Source: a virus. From it: DNA of 24,527 nt. Below, one piece after another: positions 1 to 5,512 of the stretch; position 1 is the first letter of the stretch; each line of letters begins with the position of its first letter. Both the position numbers and the translations under genes were made by a program. The stretch is from positions 1-24,527 of the IMG/VR virus record IMGVR_UViG_3300037193_002051; one strand, given 5' to 3'. Under the pieces are notes generated by a model. That model ran no database searches, was not told the DNA's origin, and saw nothing but the letters and a program-made list of their open reading frames with translations.

Positions 1-159
1 CTCTCCGCCCCCCGCGGCGGTAACCAGAAGGCTACCCAGAGCAGCAGGTGTTACGGGTGGCGAACGCCATGGCGGAGGACACGAACAGGCAACGGCCAGA
101 CGCGGCAACGAGCGTCGGCGTACCGTCAGCCCCACACCACAAGCGCTTTGGGGGGGACC
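1..159. other. left-edge stretch without a recognised gene
   Basis: No convincing coding region or RNA is visible before the lipoprotein gene. A long plus-strand open frame runs through here and on to about 1844, but its translation is Arg/Pro/His-rich low-complexity sequence typical of an out-of-frame reading of GC-rich DNA. The G-rich run just before 160 is the probable ribosome binding site of the next gene. No promoter could be assigned with confidence. Confidence 0.4.
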
Positions 160-816
160 ATGCGCGCACGAAACCTCGCGGCCGCCGTGGGGGCGGCCGT
201 GCTCATGCTCGGCGGATGCGACGCTGCCGGCGACAACGCCGACGGCCCACCCGAACTGTTCACCGAGAAGCCCACCGTCAACGCCGCCGTGTGCAACGAC
301 CCCGACCTCGCACCCCAAGCATGGGCCGCCGTCTGCCGCGGCTACGGCGAACAGCCCAAGAAGGCCCCACCACCGACGCAACTCGCGTTCGGCCAACCCG
401 CGAACACCTTCGGCAAGACCGACTACGGAGCCAAGGAAAGCGGGACCCTCAAGGTCACCCCAGCGAGCGTCGTCTACGACCGCGGCCACCTCATCGTCGC
501 CGTCACCCTCGACAACCCCGGCGCCGTCCCCGCCTCACCGGCCGACGGCACACAGAGCGGCGGCTGGACGTACACCACCCCCAGCGGCGAGAAGGCCACC
601 GCGGAATCCCTCGTCGTGAACGGCTTCAACAACGCCTGGTTCATCACCGTGGCGCCCGGCGCGACGGAGCGCACCATCCAGGCGTGGAGCATCCGCGACG
701 ACCAGCGCGGCGGGACGCTCCAGTTCATCGACGGGGCGTACAAGGTGTACACGTGGCAGGTCCCGGCCGTCGACACCGGGCCGCAGGTCGCCGAGGTGCG
801 CGCCGGGCTGAAGTAG
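160..816 (+). CDS. secreted lipoprotein, possible immunity or exclusion function
   Basis: This encodes a predicted exported lipoprotein of 218 residues. The N-terminus has a short basic start (MRARN), a hydrophobic stretch (residues 6-17) and a lipobox-like LGGC with the acceptor Cys at residue 20. The mature part starts with a polar linker, and residues of about 95-215 look like a beta-sandwich with repeated short strands and a conserved-looking WSI...W core, reminiscent of the DUF4352 or telokin-like fold seen in actinobacterial lipoproteins. I chose ATG at 160 because it follows a G-rich ribosome site (151-157); an upstream TTG at 148 is in frame but would sit within that site. The gene lies on the opposite strand to the late operon and close to the repressor, as lysogenic conversion or superinfection-exclusion lipoproteins often do. 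It could also be a host gene beside the prophage. The lipoprotein call is firm; the role is inference. Confidence 0.75.
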   Translation: MRARNLAAAVGAAVLMLGGCDAAGDNADGPPELFTEKPTVNAAVCNDPDLAPQAWAAVCRGYGEQPKKAPPPTQLAFGQPANTFGKTDYGAKESGTLKVTPASVVYDRGHLIVAVTLDNPGAVPASPADGTQSGGWTYTTPSGEKATAESLVVNGFNNAWFITVAPGATERTIQAWSIRDDQRGGTLQFIDGAYKVYTWQVPAVDTGPQVAEVRAGLK

Positions 817-824
817 TCCGGACA

Positions 825-870
825 CGAAGCAGCGGCCCCGACCACCGAAGTGGGCGGGGCCGCTGCTTCG
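825..870. terminator. bidirectional hairpin between convergent genes
   Basis: A perfect 16-bp inverted repeat (825-840 and 855-870) is separated by a 14-nt loop. It lies directly after the lipoprotein stop (+) and just before the stop of the convergent cysteine-rich gene (-), so it probably ends both transcripts. There is no long T-tract, as is common for actinobacterial terminators. Confidence 0.85.
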
Positions 871-874
871 TTCG

Positions 875-1099
875 CTACCAGAACGCCCCGCACGCGAGGC
901 AGCAGCACCCGGCGCCCCTGCTGGGGTCGACGCACGACGCCGTGAGGCCGTTGCACCCGGCGGTGGGGCACGGCCCGCACTTGCCCGCCTGCGGCGTCGT
1001 GCCGTCGGCCGCGACCGGGATGATAGGAATGATGCGCCGCCCGTCCGGAGACGGGACCGACGTCAACGGTTCGGCCACCGAGGCCAGTTCGCTGCTCAT
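875..1099 (-). CDS. small cysteine-rich protein, function unknown
   Basis: This is a 74-residue protein when started at ATG 1099. Residues 1-39 are free of Cys and carry a short basic and hydrophobic patch (RRIIPIIPV). The C-terminal part holds eight cysteines at residues 41, 44, 49, 56, 65, 66, 67 and 70, that is CxxC, C, C, then a CCC triplet followed by xxC, ending in AFW. The spacing could bind zinc, form a disulfide knot, or be a peptide core behind a leader; none of these can be decided from sequence. There is no signal peptide or membrane segment. An upstream in-frame TTG at 1189 would add 30 residues, but no good ribosome site supports it, and the ribosome site for 1099 is also weak. 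It converges on the lipoprotein gene and shares its terminator. I do not recognise the family. Confidence 0.55.
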   Translation of the reverse strand: MSSELASVAEPLTSVPSPDGRRIIPIIPVAADGTTPQAGKCGPCPTAGCNGLTASCVDPSRGAGCCCLACGAFW

Positions 1100-1341
1100 G
1101 CGACCAGCCTCGCAGGCGTCCGACGCCGGCGCACGGCCCCCGCAAAGTCCACCCCGAATCGCCCGCCGAGTCCTCCCGGCGTCCTCCAAGAGTCCCCGCC
1201 CACGACCTCGTCACCCACCGTGCCCGCCTGGTTGCATCGGTACAGCAGGACAGCGACAGGACCCGGCGCGGACACGCACCACGTCCCGCAGGCGACCCCC
1301 GTCCACCCCACGGCCGACGACCCGCCAGAGAGGACGCCCCC
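1100..1341. other. divergent intergenic region
   Basis: This 242-nt stretch lies between the start of the cysteine-rich gene (leftward) and the GTG start at 1342 (rightward), so it should hold promoters for both. I see a clear AGAGAGGA ribosome site at 1328-1335 for the rightward gene. No promoter pair could be fixed with confidence. Confidence 0.35.
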
Positions 1342-1779
1342 GTGACCGCCAGCCGCAGCACGACGGCCGTGACGCCGCAGGACCAATACCGCAACCCCTA
1401 CGCGCCCAGGCTCGTTCCGGCGGGCGAGCAGTTCGACGTCATCGAGGTCGAGGACCGGCTCGGATTCGAAGCCCTCGGCGCGTTGTACGCACACCGCGTC
1501 GCCGTCGGCCCCGTCATCTCCGACCGCCGCTACCGCCGCATCGGCTTCCTCGTACCCCCCGCCGACCGCGCCCCCGTCGCACGGCAACGCGCCGTCGGAC
1601 CACGCCACCACGGACGCGGATCCTGGGTCACCATGCCACCCACCGAAGCCGACGACGGACCCCTCGTCTGGCTCGTGCCGCCCAGTCCCGAAGGGCGCCT
1701 CACATCACTGCACCACGTGCGGGCCGCCATATCGGAAGCAGCACGGACACTCGCCGACACCCGGCCGCAGGCGTCCTAG
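1342..1779 (+). CDS. unassigned small actinobacterial protein
   Basis: This encodes 145 residues with no signal peptide or membrane segment. The start is GTG 1342, preceded by AGAGAGGA with seven bases of spacing. The segment FDVIEVEDRLGFEALGAL (about residues 31-48) and the later GFLVPP and WLVPP motifs resemble a group of short Streptomyces proteins often annotated as related to the bifunctional primase-polymerase N-terminal domain. I recall this only as a pattern and cannot confirm it. The visible catalytic residues of a full primase-polymerase are absent, so an enzymatic role is not claimed. The gene is followed by a strong hairpin and stands alone on the plus strand between the lipoprotein and the regulator. 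The coding call is good; the function is open. Confidence 0.6.
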   Translation: MTASRSTTAVTPQDQYRNPYAPRLVPAGEQFDVIEVEDRLGFEALGALYAHRVAVGPVISDRRYRRIGFLVPPADRAPVARQRAVGPRHHGRGSWVTMPPTEADDGPLVWLVPPSPEGRLTSLHHVRAAISEAARTLADTRPQAS

Positions 1780-1791
1780 CCCCGAACACAG

Positions 1792-1830
1792 CGAAACGCC
1801 CCGCCCTCCCGAAGGAGAGCGGGGCGTTCG
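1792..1830 (+). terminator. hairpin terminator after the 1342 gene
   Basis: The arms lie at 1792-1804 and 1819-1830 (core ACGCCCCGC with GCGGGGCGT, nine pairs, extended past a one-base bulge). The loop is about 14 nt. It begins 12 nt after the stop codon. Two shorter hairpins follow at once: GGCCC/GGGCC (1837-1849) and ACCACC/GGTGGT (1853-1866). Confidence 0.75.
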
Positions 1831-1958
1831 TACGTGGGCCCTAAGGGCCTTCACCACCGAGGTGGTTCGGCGTGCACGTCCTGCCGTGAAACCGATCGGG
1901 CTACCAGCCTAGCGGTACTCTGGCTGTAGAGCCGGACCATCGCGGTGAGTTCGGAAGT

Positions 1959-1999
1959 GAGCCTCAGGAGTTCCCGGCGGACGCCGGGGCCTGAGGCTC
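1959..1999. repeat. nested perfect hairpin upstream of the regulator
   Basis: The outer arms GAGCCTCAGG (1959-1968) and CCTGAGGCTC (1990-1999) pair perfectly over 10 bp. Inside them CCCGGC (1973-1978) and GCCGGG (1983-1988) form a second 6-bp stem with a four-base loop. No T-tract follows. It may be a terminator insulating the regulator gene, or a protein-binding or cruciform site. Confidence 0.6.
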
Positions 2000-2007
2000 G
2001 CGCCGTT

Positions 2008-2024
2008 TCATGACACGATCATGA
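2008..2024. promoter_or_regulatory. paired TCATGA palindromes, possible operator
   Basis: TCATGA occurs at 2008-2013 and again at 2019-2024, separated by five bases. Each copy is itself palindromic, and the centres are 11 bp apart, about one helical turn. The pair lies 43-59 bp upstream of the regulator start. An operator role is inferred only from position and symmetry. Confidence 0.4.
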
Positions 2025-2054
2025 TTGCTTGCCCGCTGACAATCTTAAGCTTGC

Positions 2055-2060
2055 TAACAT
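2055..2060 (+). promoter_or_regulatory. -10 element of a probable leaderless promoter
   Basis: TAACAT matches the actinobacterial -10 consensus TANNNT and ends six bases before the ATG at 2067. No ribosome site is present in that space, so transcription probably begins at or next to the start codon and the mRNA is leaderless. A convincing -35 box at normal spacing is not seen: CTGACA at 2036-2041 is only 13 nt away and TTGCCC at 2029-2034 is 20 nt away. Confidence 0.5.
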
Positions 2061-2070
2061 GCACGCATGT
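2057..2070. promoter_or_regulatory. palindrome over the regulator start, possible autoregulatory operator
   Basis: ACATGC (2057-2062) and GCATGT (2065-2070) form a perfect 6-bp inverted repeat with a two-base centre. It overlaps the end of the -10 box, the predicted transcription start and the ATG at 2067. A dimeric HTH protein bound here would block its own transcription. Confidence 0.45.
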
Positions 2071-2450
2071 CCACTGACTTCGCTGTGTTCATCAGAAACG
2101 CCGCCCGCAAGGCTGGCTACGACATCGACAGCCCACGTGGAGGCGGCAAAACCGCCCTCGCCCAAGACACCGGGATGTCGCTCTCCAGCGTCAGCCGCAT
2201 GCTCTCCGGCCAAAGCACCCCGGACGCCAGCTACTTCGAGAAGTTGGCCAAGGCACTCAACGTCTCGGCGTTCGTACTGCTTGAGAAAACCATGATCCTC
2301 ACACCGGACTCGTACGACCGCCCGCCGGACCCGCCGCCCCGCCAGAAAGTCACCGTCGACGAAGCCGCCGCAGACCTCGGCATCACCGAACCCGTAGCCG
2401 TCGAGGCATTCCGCGCAATGGTCGCGGCGCTCCGGACGCCCAGGCCGTAG
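2067..2450 (+). CDS. XRE-family HTH regulator, probable prophage repressor
   Basis: This is a 127-residue DNA-binding protein. Residues of about 25-75 form a cro/C1-type helix-turn-helix: KTALAQDTGMSLSSVSRMLSG carries the turn and recognition helix, followed by the typical YFEKLAKALNVS. The C-terminal part (about 85-127) is a Pro-rich linker followed by a predicted short helical segment (VDEAAADLGI...). No peptidase domain of the LexA or lambda CI type is present, so induction by RecA-driven self-cleavage is unlikely. The ATG at 2067 lacks a ribosome site and lies just after a -10 box, fitting leaderless expression. It converges on the last gene of the late operon, with a shared hairpin between. 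Lysogeny repressor is the most likely role, but an accessory regulator cannot be excluded. Confidence 0.8.
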   Translation: MSTDFAVFIRNAARKAGYDIDSPRGGGKTALAQDTGMSLSSVSRMLSGQSTPDASYFEKLAKALNVSAFVLLEKTMILTPDSYDRPPDPPPRQKVTVDEAAADLGITEPVAVEAFRAMVAALRTPRP

Positions 2451-2461
2451 ACACGACGAAA

Positions 2462-2495
2462 AGGGCCGCCCGCTGCATCAGCAGCGAGCGGCCCT
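2462..2495. terminator. bidirectional hairpin between regulator and late operon
   Basis: The arms AGGGCCGCCCGCTG (2462-2475) and CAGCGAGCGGCCCT (2482-2495) pair over 14 positions with one mismatch and a 6-nt loop. It lies between the convergent stops at 2450 (+) and 2521 (-), so it can end both transcripts. Confidence 0.85.
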
Positions 2496-2520
2496 CCGTG
2501 TTGCCGACGTAACGTTCCGC

Positions 2521-2847
2521 CTACGTCAGATGCTTCGTCAGATCCGGCGGCGGCACATACACCGGCACCTGCAGATTCCGGTCCCGAAGCTCGCGGATGA
2601 GTAGCCGCGTGTAGTTCGCCAACGCCCGCATCTCGATCGTCTGCTCCTCAATCTTCACCTCAAGAGAGACGACCTTCGCTTCCAGCTTCTCGTTGTCCTC
2701 CCGGACTTCCTTCACGATCGCCTGGAAATCAGCCCGAAAGCCTTCCTGCTCCGCAGGGCGAACCCCCACCCTCGCCTGCCACACCGCGACCACGCCACCA
2801 ATCAGCGCGATCACGACACCCGGCAGGCTGCTACTCCACACGTTCAT
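2521..2847 (-). CDS. membrane-anchored coiled-coil protein, last gene of the lysis cassette
   Basis: This encodes 108 residues: one membrane segment at about residues 8-24, then a charged heptad-rich coiled coil (about 36-90), then a Pro-rich tail (PVYVPPPD). ATG 2847 lies inside the end of the preceding membrane-protein gene (17-nt overlap) with GGGCGG upstream. The layout resembles small TM plus coiled-coil proteins found beside endolysin and holin genes in actinophages, including LysZ-type proteins proposed to help lysis of mycolate-bearing hosts. It is also spanin-like in shape. No lipobox is present. Assignment to lysis rests on position and architecture only; a tail-fibre or superinfection role is possible. 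Confidence 0.7.
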   Translation of the reverse strand: MNVWSSSLPGVVIALIGGVVAVWQARVGVRPAEQEGFRADFQAIVKEVREDNEKLEAKVVSLEVKIEEQTIEMRALANYTRLLIRELRDRNLQVPVYVPPPDLTKHLT

Positions 2848-3268
2848 GTTCCGCCCTATCGTTCAGAGCCCCCCGGTCAAGCTTCAGATTCGCGATCGCC
2901 GTCAACACCGCCAGGAACAACCACGTCCCACCCGGCGGATAGCCGCGGGCCCCCCGATCCACCCACGACCACGCAAACGCCAGACACCACATCGCCATCG
3001 GCAGCGTCGCCACCGCGAACCCCAGCCGATCAACCCACCACCGGCGCTTGCGGAACACCGCCGCCGCAGCCGTCACCACCGCACACGCCATACACGTCCA
3101 GCCCATGAACTCCATGGACACCGCATGCGACAACGGCCGAAGCCCCACCAGCCACGCCACCGACGGCGACTCGATAATCTGGCCGGCGTAGTACGCCAGA
3201 GCACCCGCCAGCGTCATCAGGTACGCGCTCCGAGCGTCCACCCGCCGACGGGTACCCGGGATCCTCAC
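2831..3268 (-). CDS. four-TM membrane protein in the lysis cassette
   Basis: This is a 145-residue protein with hydrophobic segments at about 15-32, 53-72, 82-102 and 114-128, joined by short basic loops (RKRRWW around 73-78). The GTG start at 3268 overlaps the stop of the holin gene by 4 nt (GTGA), so translation is probably coupled. Multi-TM proteins directly after the r1t-type holin are common in actinophages and may act as a second holin or as an antiholin. No recognised domain is visible. A membrane protein is certain from composition; its part in lysis is inferred from its neighbours. Confidence 0.7.
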   Translation of the reverse strand: MRIPGTRRRVDARSAYLMTLAGALAYYAGQIIESPSVAWLVGLRPLSHAVSMEFMGWTCMACAVVTAAAAVFRKRRWWVDRLGFAVATLPMAMWCLAFAWSWVDRGARGYPPGGTWLFLAVLTAIANLKLDRGALNDRAEHERVE

Positions 3269-3522
3269 GAGACGGCGCCCCCCGACGGAGGCTCCGCGCC
3301 CTTCGGCAGCGCCGACGCCGTACCCGGCGTGCCGACCATCGACGACAGACCCGACTTCACCACCGACAGACCCGCAGGGATCGCAGCAATCGCCGCCGCC
3401 TTCGCCTTCGACAGGTCCAGCACATCCGTGCCCGTCGCGATCAGCAGCCCCAGCAGCGTCTCCACGTACGTGAACAACGCCCGCTCGAACAGGTCCAGGA
3501 AGAAACGTCCCTTGGAAGTCAC
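3265..3522 (-). CDS. holin, r1t type
   Basis: This encodes 85 residues. The N-terminal FFLDLFERALFTYVETLLGLL and the later segment ending in GTPGTASAL match the pattern of the phage r1t holin family: an aromatic/acidic helix, then two hydrophobic stretches (about 16-31 and 41-56), then a conserved PGTAS tail. It would form holes in the cell membrane that let the amidase reach the wall. The GTG start at 3522 begins one base after the amidase stop; the ribosome site is weak, so translational coupling is likely. The C-terminal tail (KGAEPPSGG) is short and polar. Confidence 0.8.
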   Translation of the reverse strand: MTSKGRFFLDLFERALFTYVETLLGLLIATGTDVLDLSKAKAAAIAAIPAGLSVVKSGLSSMVGTPGTASALPKGAEPPSGGAVS

Positions 3523-3523
3523 G

Positions 3524-4414
3524 TCACACCACCGGCTTGTACTTGAGGGTGGCGACCGCAGGCACCGCGTCCTTCGTGTCGCCGGTCTGGCGCGGCACAC
3601 GCTTCACGGCGATCTTGCGCGTGTCGGCGGGCAGCCCGTCCGGGGTGAACGCCAGGTTCTGCGCGGCGTACACATCCCACACACCCAGGAAGCGCCAACC
3701 ACCCGAGTTCGTGAACACGTCCACACGCACCTTGATGTCGCCCATGTCGCAGCCGACACTCAACGAATCCGGCGCAGACACGCAGTTGAACAAGGTCACC
3801 ACCGGGTCGAAGCCCGGCAGCAGAGACTTCTCGACAACAGACACTTCGACCGCCTTCTGAGGAGCAGGAGGAACAACAGGAGGAGAGGACGGCACCGGAC
3901 CACCCGACGCGGCCCGGACGATCCCCGGGAACACCACCTCGTGGAACTGCTTCACGCGCGCGTCGCCCGGGCACGCCGTGCCGCCGATCGACCACTCCGG
4001 GAACAGCCGGTGGTAGCCGAACCCCGGGTCGGTCCACGACCGGCAGATCCGCAGCGGAATCCCGTGCGTCTGGTGCAGCCACACCCCGAGCCGGATCAGC
4101 GTCGCGACCTGCGCGTCCGTCCACGGGTCCGTGTGCTGCAGATTGCTGGCCGTCTCGATCGACACCGCGCGAGAGTTCGCCTGCGCGTTCGCATCCGCAC
4201 GCGTCTGCGTACCGATGAACTGCGCGAGACCACCGTCGTAGGAGCCGCCGAAATGACTCTCGAGGTTTGTGCTGTCCCGCCAGAATTCGTAGATCCGCTG
4301 GTTCGTCCACGGCGCGGCGATCGAGTGCATGATGAACTGCGTCGGGGTGATCGCCACCTGGTTGTCCGACTCCGGCTGCAACTCCATCCGAGTCGCGAAC
4401 GGGCACCACGCCAT
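3524..4414 (-). CDS. endolysin, N-acetylmuramoyl-L-alanine amidase
   Basis: This is a 296-residue wall hydrolase cutting the bond between muramic acid and the stem peptide. Residues of about 18-165 are an Amidase_2 (PGRP-like, zinc) domain. Visible ligands are His30 in FIMHS, His135 in GYHR and Cys148 in TACPGD, the last within the usual H...CPG end of this family. A Pro-rich linker (about 172-187) leads to a C-terminal domain (188-296) of unknown type with two Cys, probably for wall binding. ATG 4414 has a perfect AGGAGG six bases upstream. No signal peptide is present, so it needs the holin encoded next. It starts 24 nt after a terminator hairpin that separates lysis from tail genes. The open frame extends upstream to 4621, but that part overlaps the preceding gene. 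Confidence 0.9.
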   Translation of the reverse strand: MAWCPFATRMELQPESDNQVAITPTQFIMHSIAAPWTNQRIYEFWRDSTNLESHFGGSYDGGLAQFIGTQTRADANAQANSRAVSIETASNLQHTDPWTDAQVATLIRLGVWLHQTHGIPLRICRSWTDPGFGYHRLFPEWSIGGTACPGDARVKQFHEVVFPGIVRAASGGPVPSSPPVVPPAPQKAVEVSVVEKSLLPGFDPVVTLFNCVSAPDSLSVGCDMGDIKVRVDVFTNSGGWRFLGVWDVYAAQNLAFTPDGLPADTRKIAVKRVPRQTGDTKDAVPAVATLKYKPVV

Positions 4415-4438
4415 CGCGGGCCTCCTGAAATGCGAAAA

Positions 4439-4456
4439 CCCCGCGGCAAGGCGGGG
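4439..4456 (-). terminator. intrinsic terminator between tail-tip and lysis genes
   Basis: Read on the minus strand, CCCCGC and GCGGGG pair around a 6-nt loop and are followed by TTTT. It sits between the stop of the minor tail gene (4477) and the endolysin start (4414). No promoter fits between it and the endolysin, so it must be leaky or overridden if the lysis genes depend on the late transcript. Confidence 0.7.
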
Positions 4457-4476
4457 ATGCGGGTTGGGGAGTGGCG

Positions 4477-5187
4477 TCAGACCGCGGGGCCGACGTCCTC
4501 GATGTACAGCTCGATCGGGTCGGGCTGCACGGTGAAACCGCCCGACGGGCCGGCGTACTTCGTCGCGTAGACGCCGACGTTGATGTTGCCGCTGATGGGG
4601 CCATTGAAATCTTTGGAACACATCAGCACCTGGTTGCAGTTCGTCGCAGGCTCCGTCGCGATCCGATACGCGACCTCCGTCGCCCCCGTGCCGTTACCCG
4701 GCAGCGCGACGGCGCTGGGCACGTGGCCAATCCAGATTTTGGCGCTCATGCCGACGATCGGGCTGATCCACGTGAACGACGCGCTCATCCGGTAGCGGCG
4801 CGTCGTGAGCACCGGCACCGCGAGACACCACGCCTCCCACAACAGATTGGTCGTCGTGATCGTCCCGACGACCAGGCCGTCCGTGGAGTACTTCGACGCC
4901 ACCCGGCCGCGAGGCAGCCGCGGAATCGCCTCGTACACGCCTTTCCAGGCGGTGCCGTTGTAGTACTCGTAGCTGTCGGTGTCCAGCAGGTACGTGAGCA
5001 TGCCCTCGTGAGGGGCGGGGGCGCCGCCTGTGCCGGACAGGGTCGCGCCGCGTTGCGAAGCGTTCGTGAAGATCATGGCCGTGCGGCCGATGATCTTCTC
5101 CAGGTCGGAGACCAACTGCTCGGCGTTCGGCGCGTCGCCGTTCACCGCGAGGTTGATCCCCTGGCCGTAGCTGTCGGATTCGGGCAT
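4477..5187 (-). CDS. minor tail protein
   Basis: This encodes 236 residues. The N-terminal part (SYGQGINLAVNGDAPN, then a short helix LVSDLEKIIGR) and the following YLLDTDSYEYYNGTAW motif are typical of actinophage minor tail or tail-fibre proteins encoded between tail hub and lysin. The C-terminal two thirds (about 95-236) are strand-rich with many Thr, Ile and aromatic residues, consistent with a jelly-roll-like adhesion or trimerising domain. ATG 5187 follows GGAGGTGCC, a strong ribosome site. It is the last gene before the pre-lysis terminator. Host contact or tail-tip structure is likely; the precise role is unknown. Confidence 0.7.
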   Translation of the reverse strand: MPESDSYGQGINLAVNGDAPNAEQLVSDLEKIIGRTAMIFTNASQRGATLSGTGGAPAPHEGMLTYLLDTDSYEYYNGTAWKGVYEAIPRLPRGRVASKYSTDGLVVGTITTTNLLWEAWCLAVPVLTTRRYRMSASFTWISPIVGMSAKIWIGHVPSAVALPGNGTGATEVAYRIATEPATNCNQVLMCSKDFNGPISGNINVGVYATKYAGPSGGFTVQPDPIELYIEDVGPAV

Positions 5188-5239
5188 GGCACCTCCACCC
5201 CGCTCGGGGGCTGATCAAGAACGGGGAAGAAGAGGAAGC

Positions 5240-5512
5240 TCAGGCGAGCTTGTAGTCGCAGAACCAGTCGCCGACCTGCGACCGCGACCACTTGACCTTG
5301 TCGCCGACCGTCGGCGTGTAGCCCGAGCTGCGGCGCATGATGATCGTCCCGCCCGAGCTGAGGTCCACGGACACCGTGCCCGTCAGACCGCCCGGGTTGA
5401 TCACGGACACGGTGCCCATGCCGCAGTCCGCGCTGGCGGCGATCTTCTTGTCCATGGCCGCGGTGACCGCGTCGGCTTCGCGGGCGGCGATCTCCTGCAT
5501 GCTGTCGGCCAT
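5240..5512 (-). CDS. small tail-tip protein
   Basis: This is a 90-residue protein: an N-terminal helix (about 1-25, ADSMQEIAAREADAVTAAMD), then a beta-rich part with TGTVSVDL and YTPTVGDKVKW, a layout like the small OB-fold proteins found at tail tips or baseplates. ATG 5512 overlaps the stop of the hub gene by one base (TGATG); an in-frame GTG one codon upstream is less well spaced from GGAGG. The gene sits between the hub and a minor tail gene. The coding call is firm; the spike or OB-fold idea is only inference. Confidence 0.65.
   Translation of the reverse strand: MADSMQEIAAREADAVTAAMDKKIAASADCGMGTVSVINPGGLTGTVSVDLSSGGTIIMRRSSGYTPTVGDKVKWSRSQVGDWFCDYKLA

Noticed and set aside
48-1844. 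Plus-strand open frame of 598 codons covering the left region
   Set aside because: Its product is low-complexity Arg/Pro/His sequence and it overlaps the lipoprotein and the 1342 gene, both of which have better starts and protein-like composition.
1831-1960. tRNA gene or attachment site in the gene-free stretch
   Set aside because: No cloverleaf with a T-loop GTTCRAAYC box and acceptor stem could be built, and no integrase is present to support an attachment site.
2506-2527. Inverted repeat GACGTA/TACGTC with 10-base spacer
   Set aside because: It is short and partly inside the last codons of the coiled-coil protein gene, with no promoter nearby.
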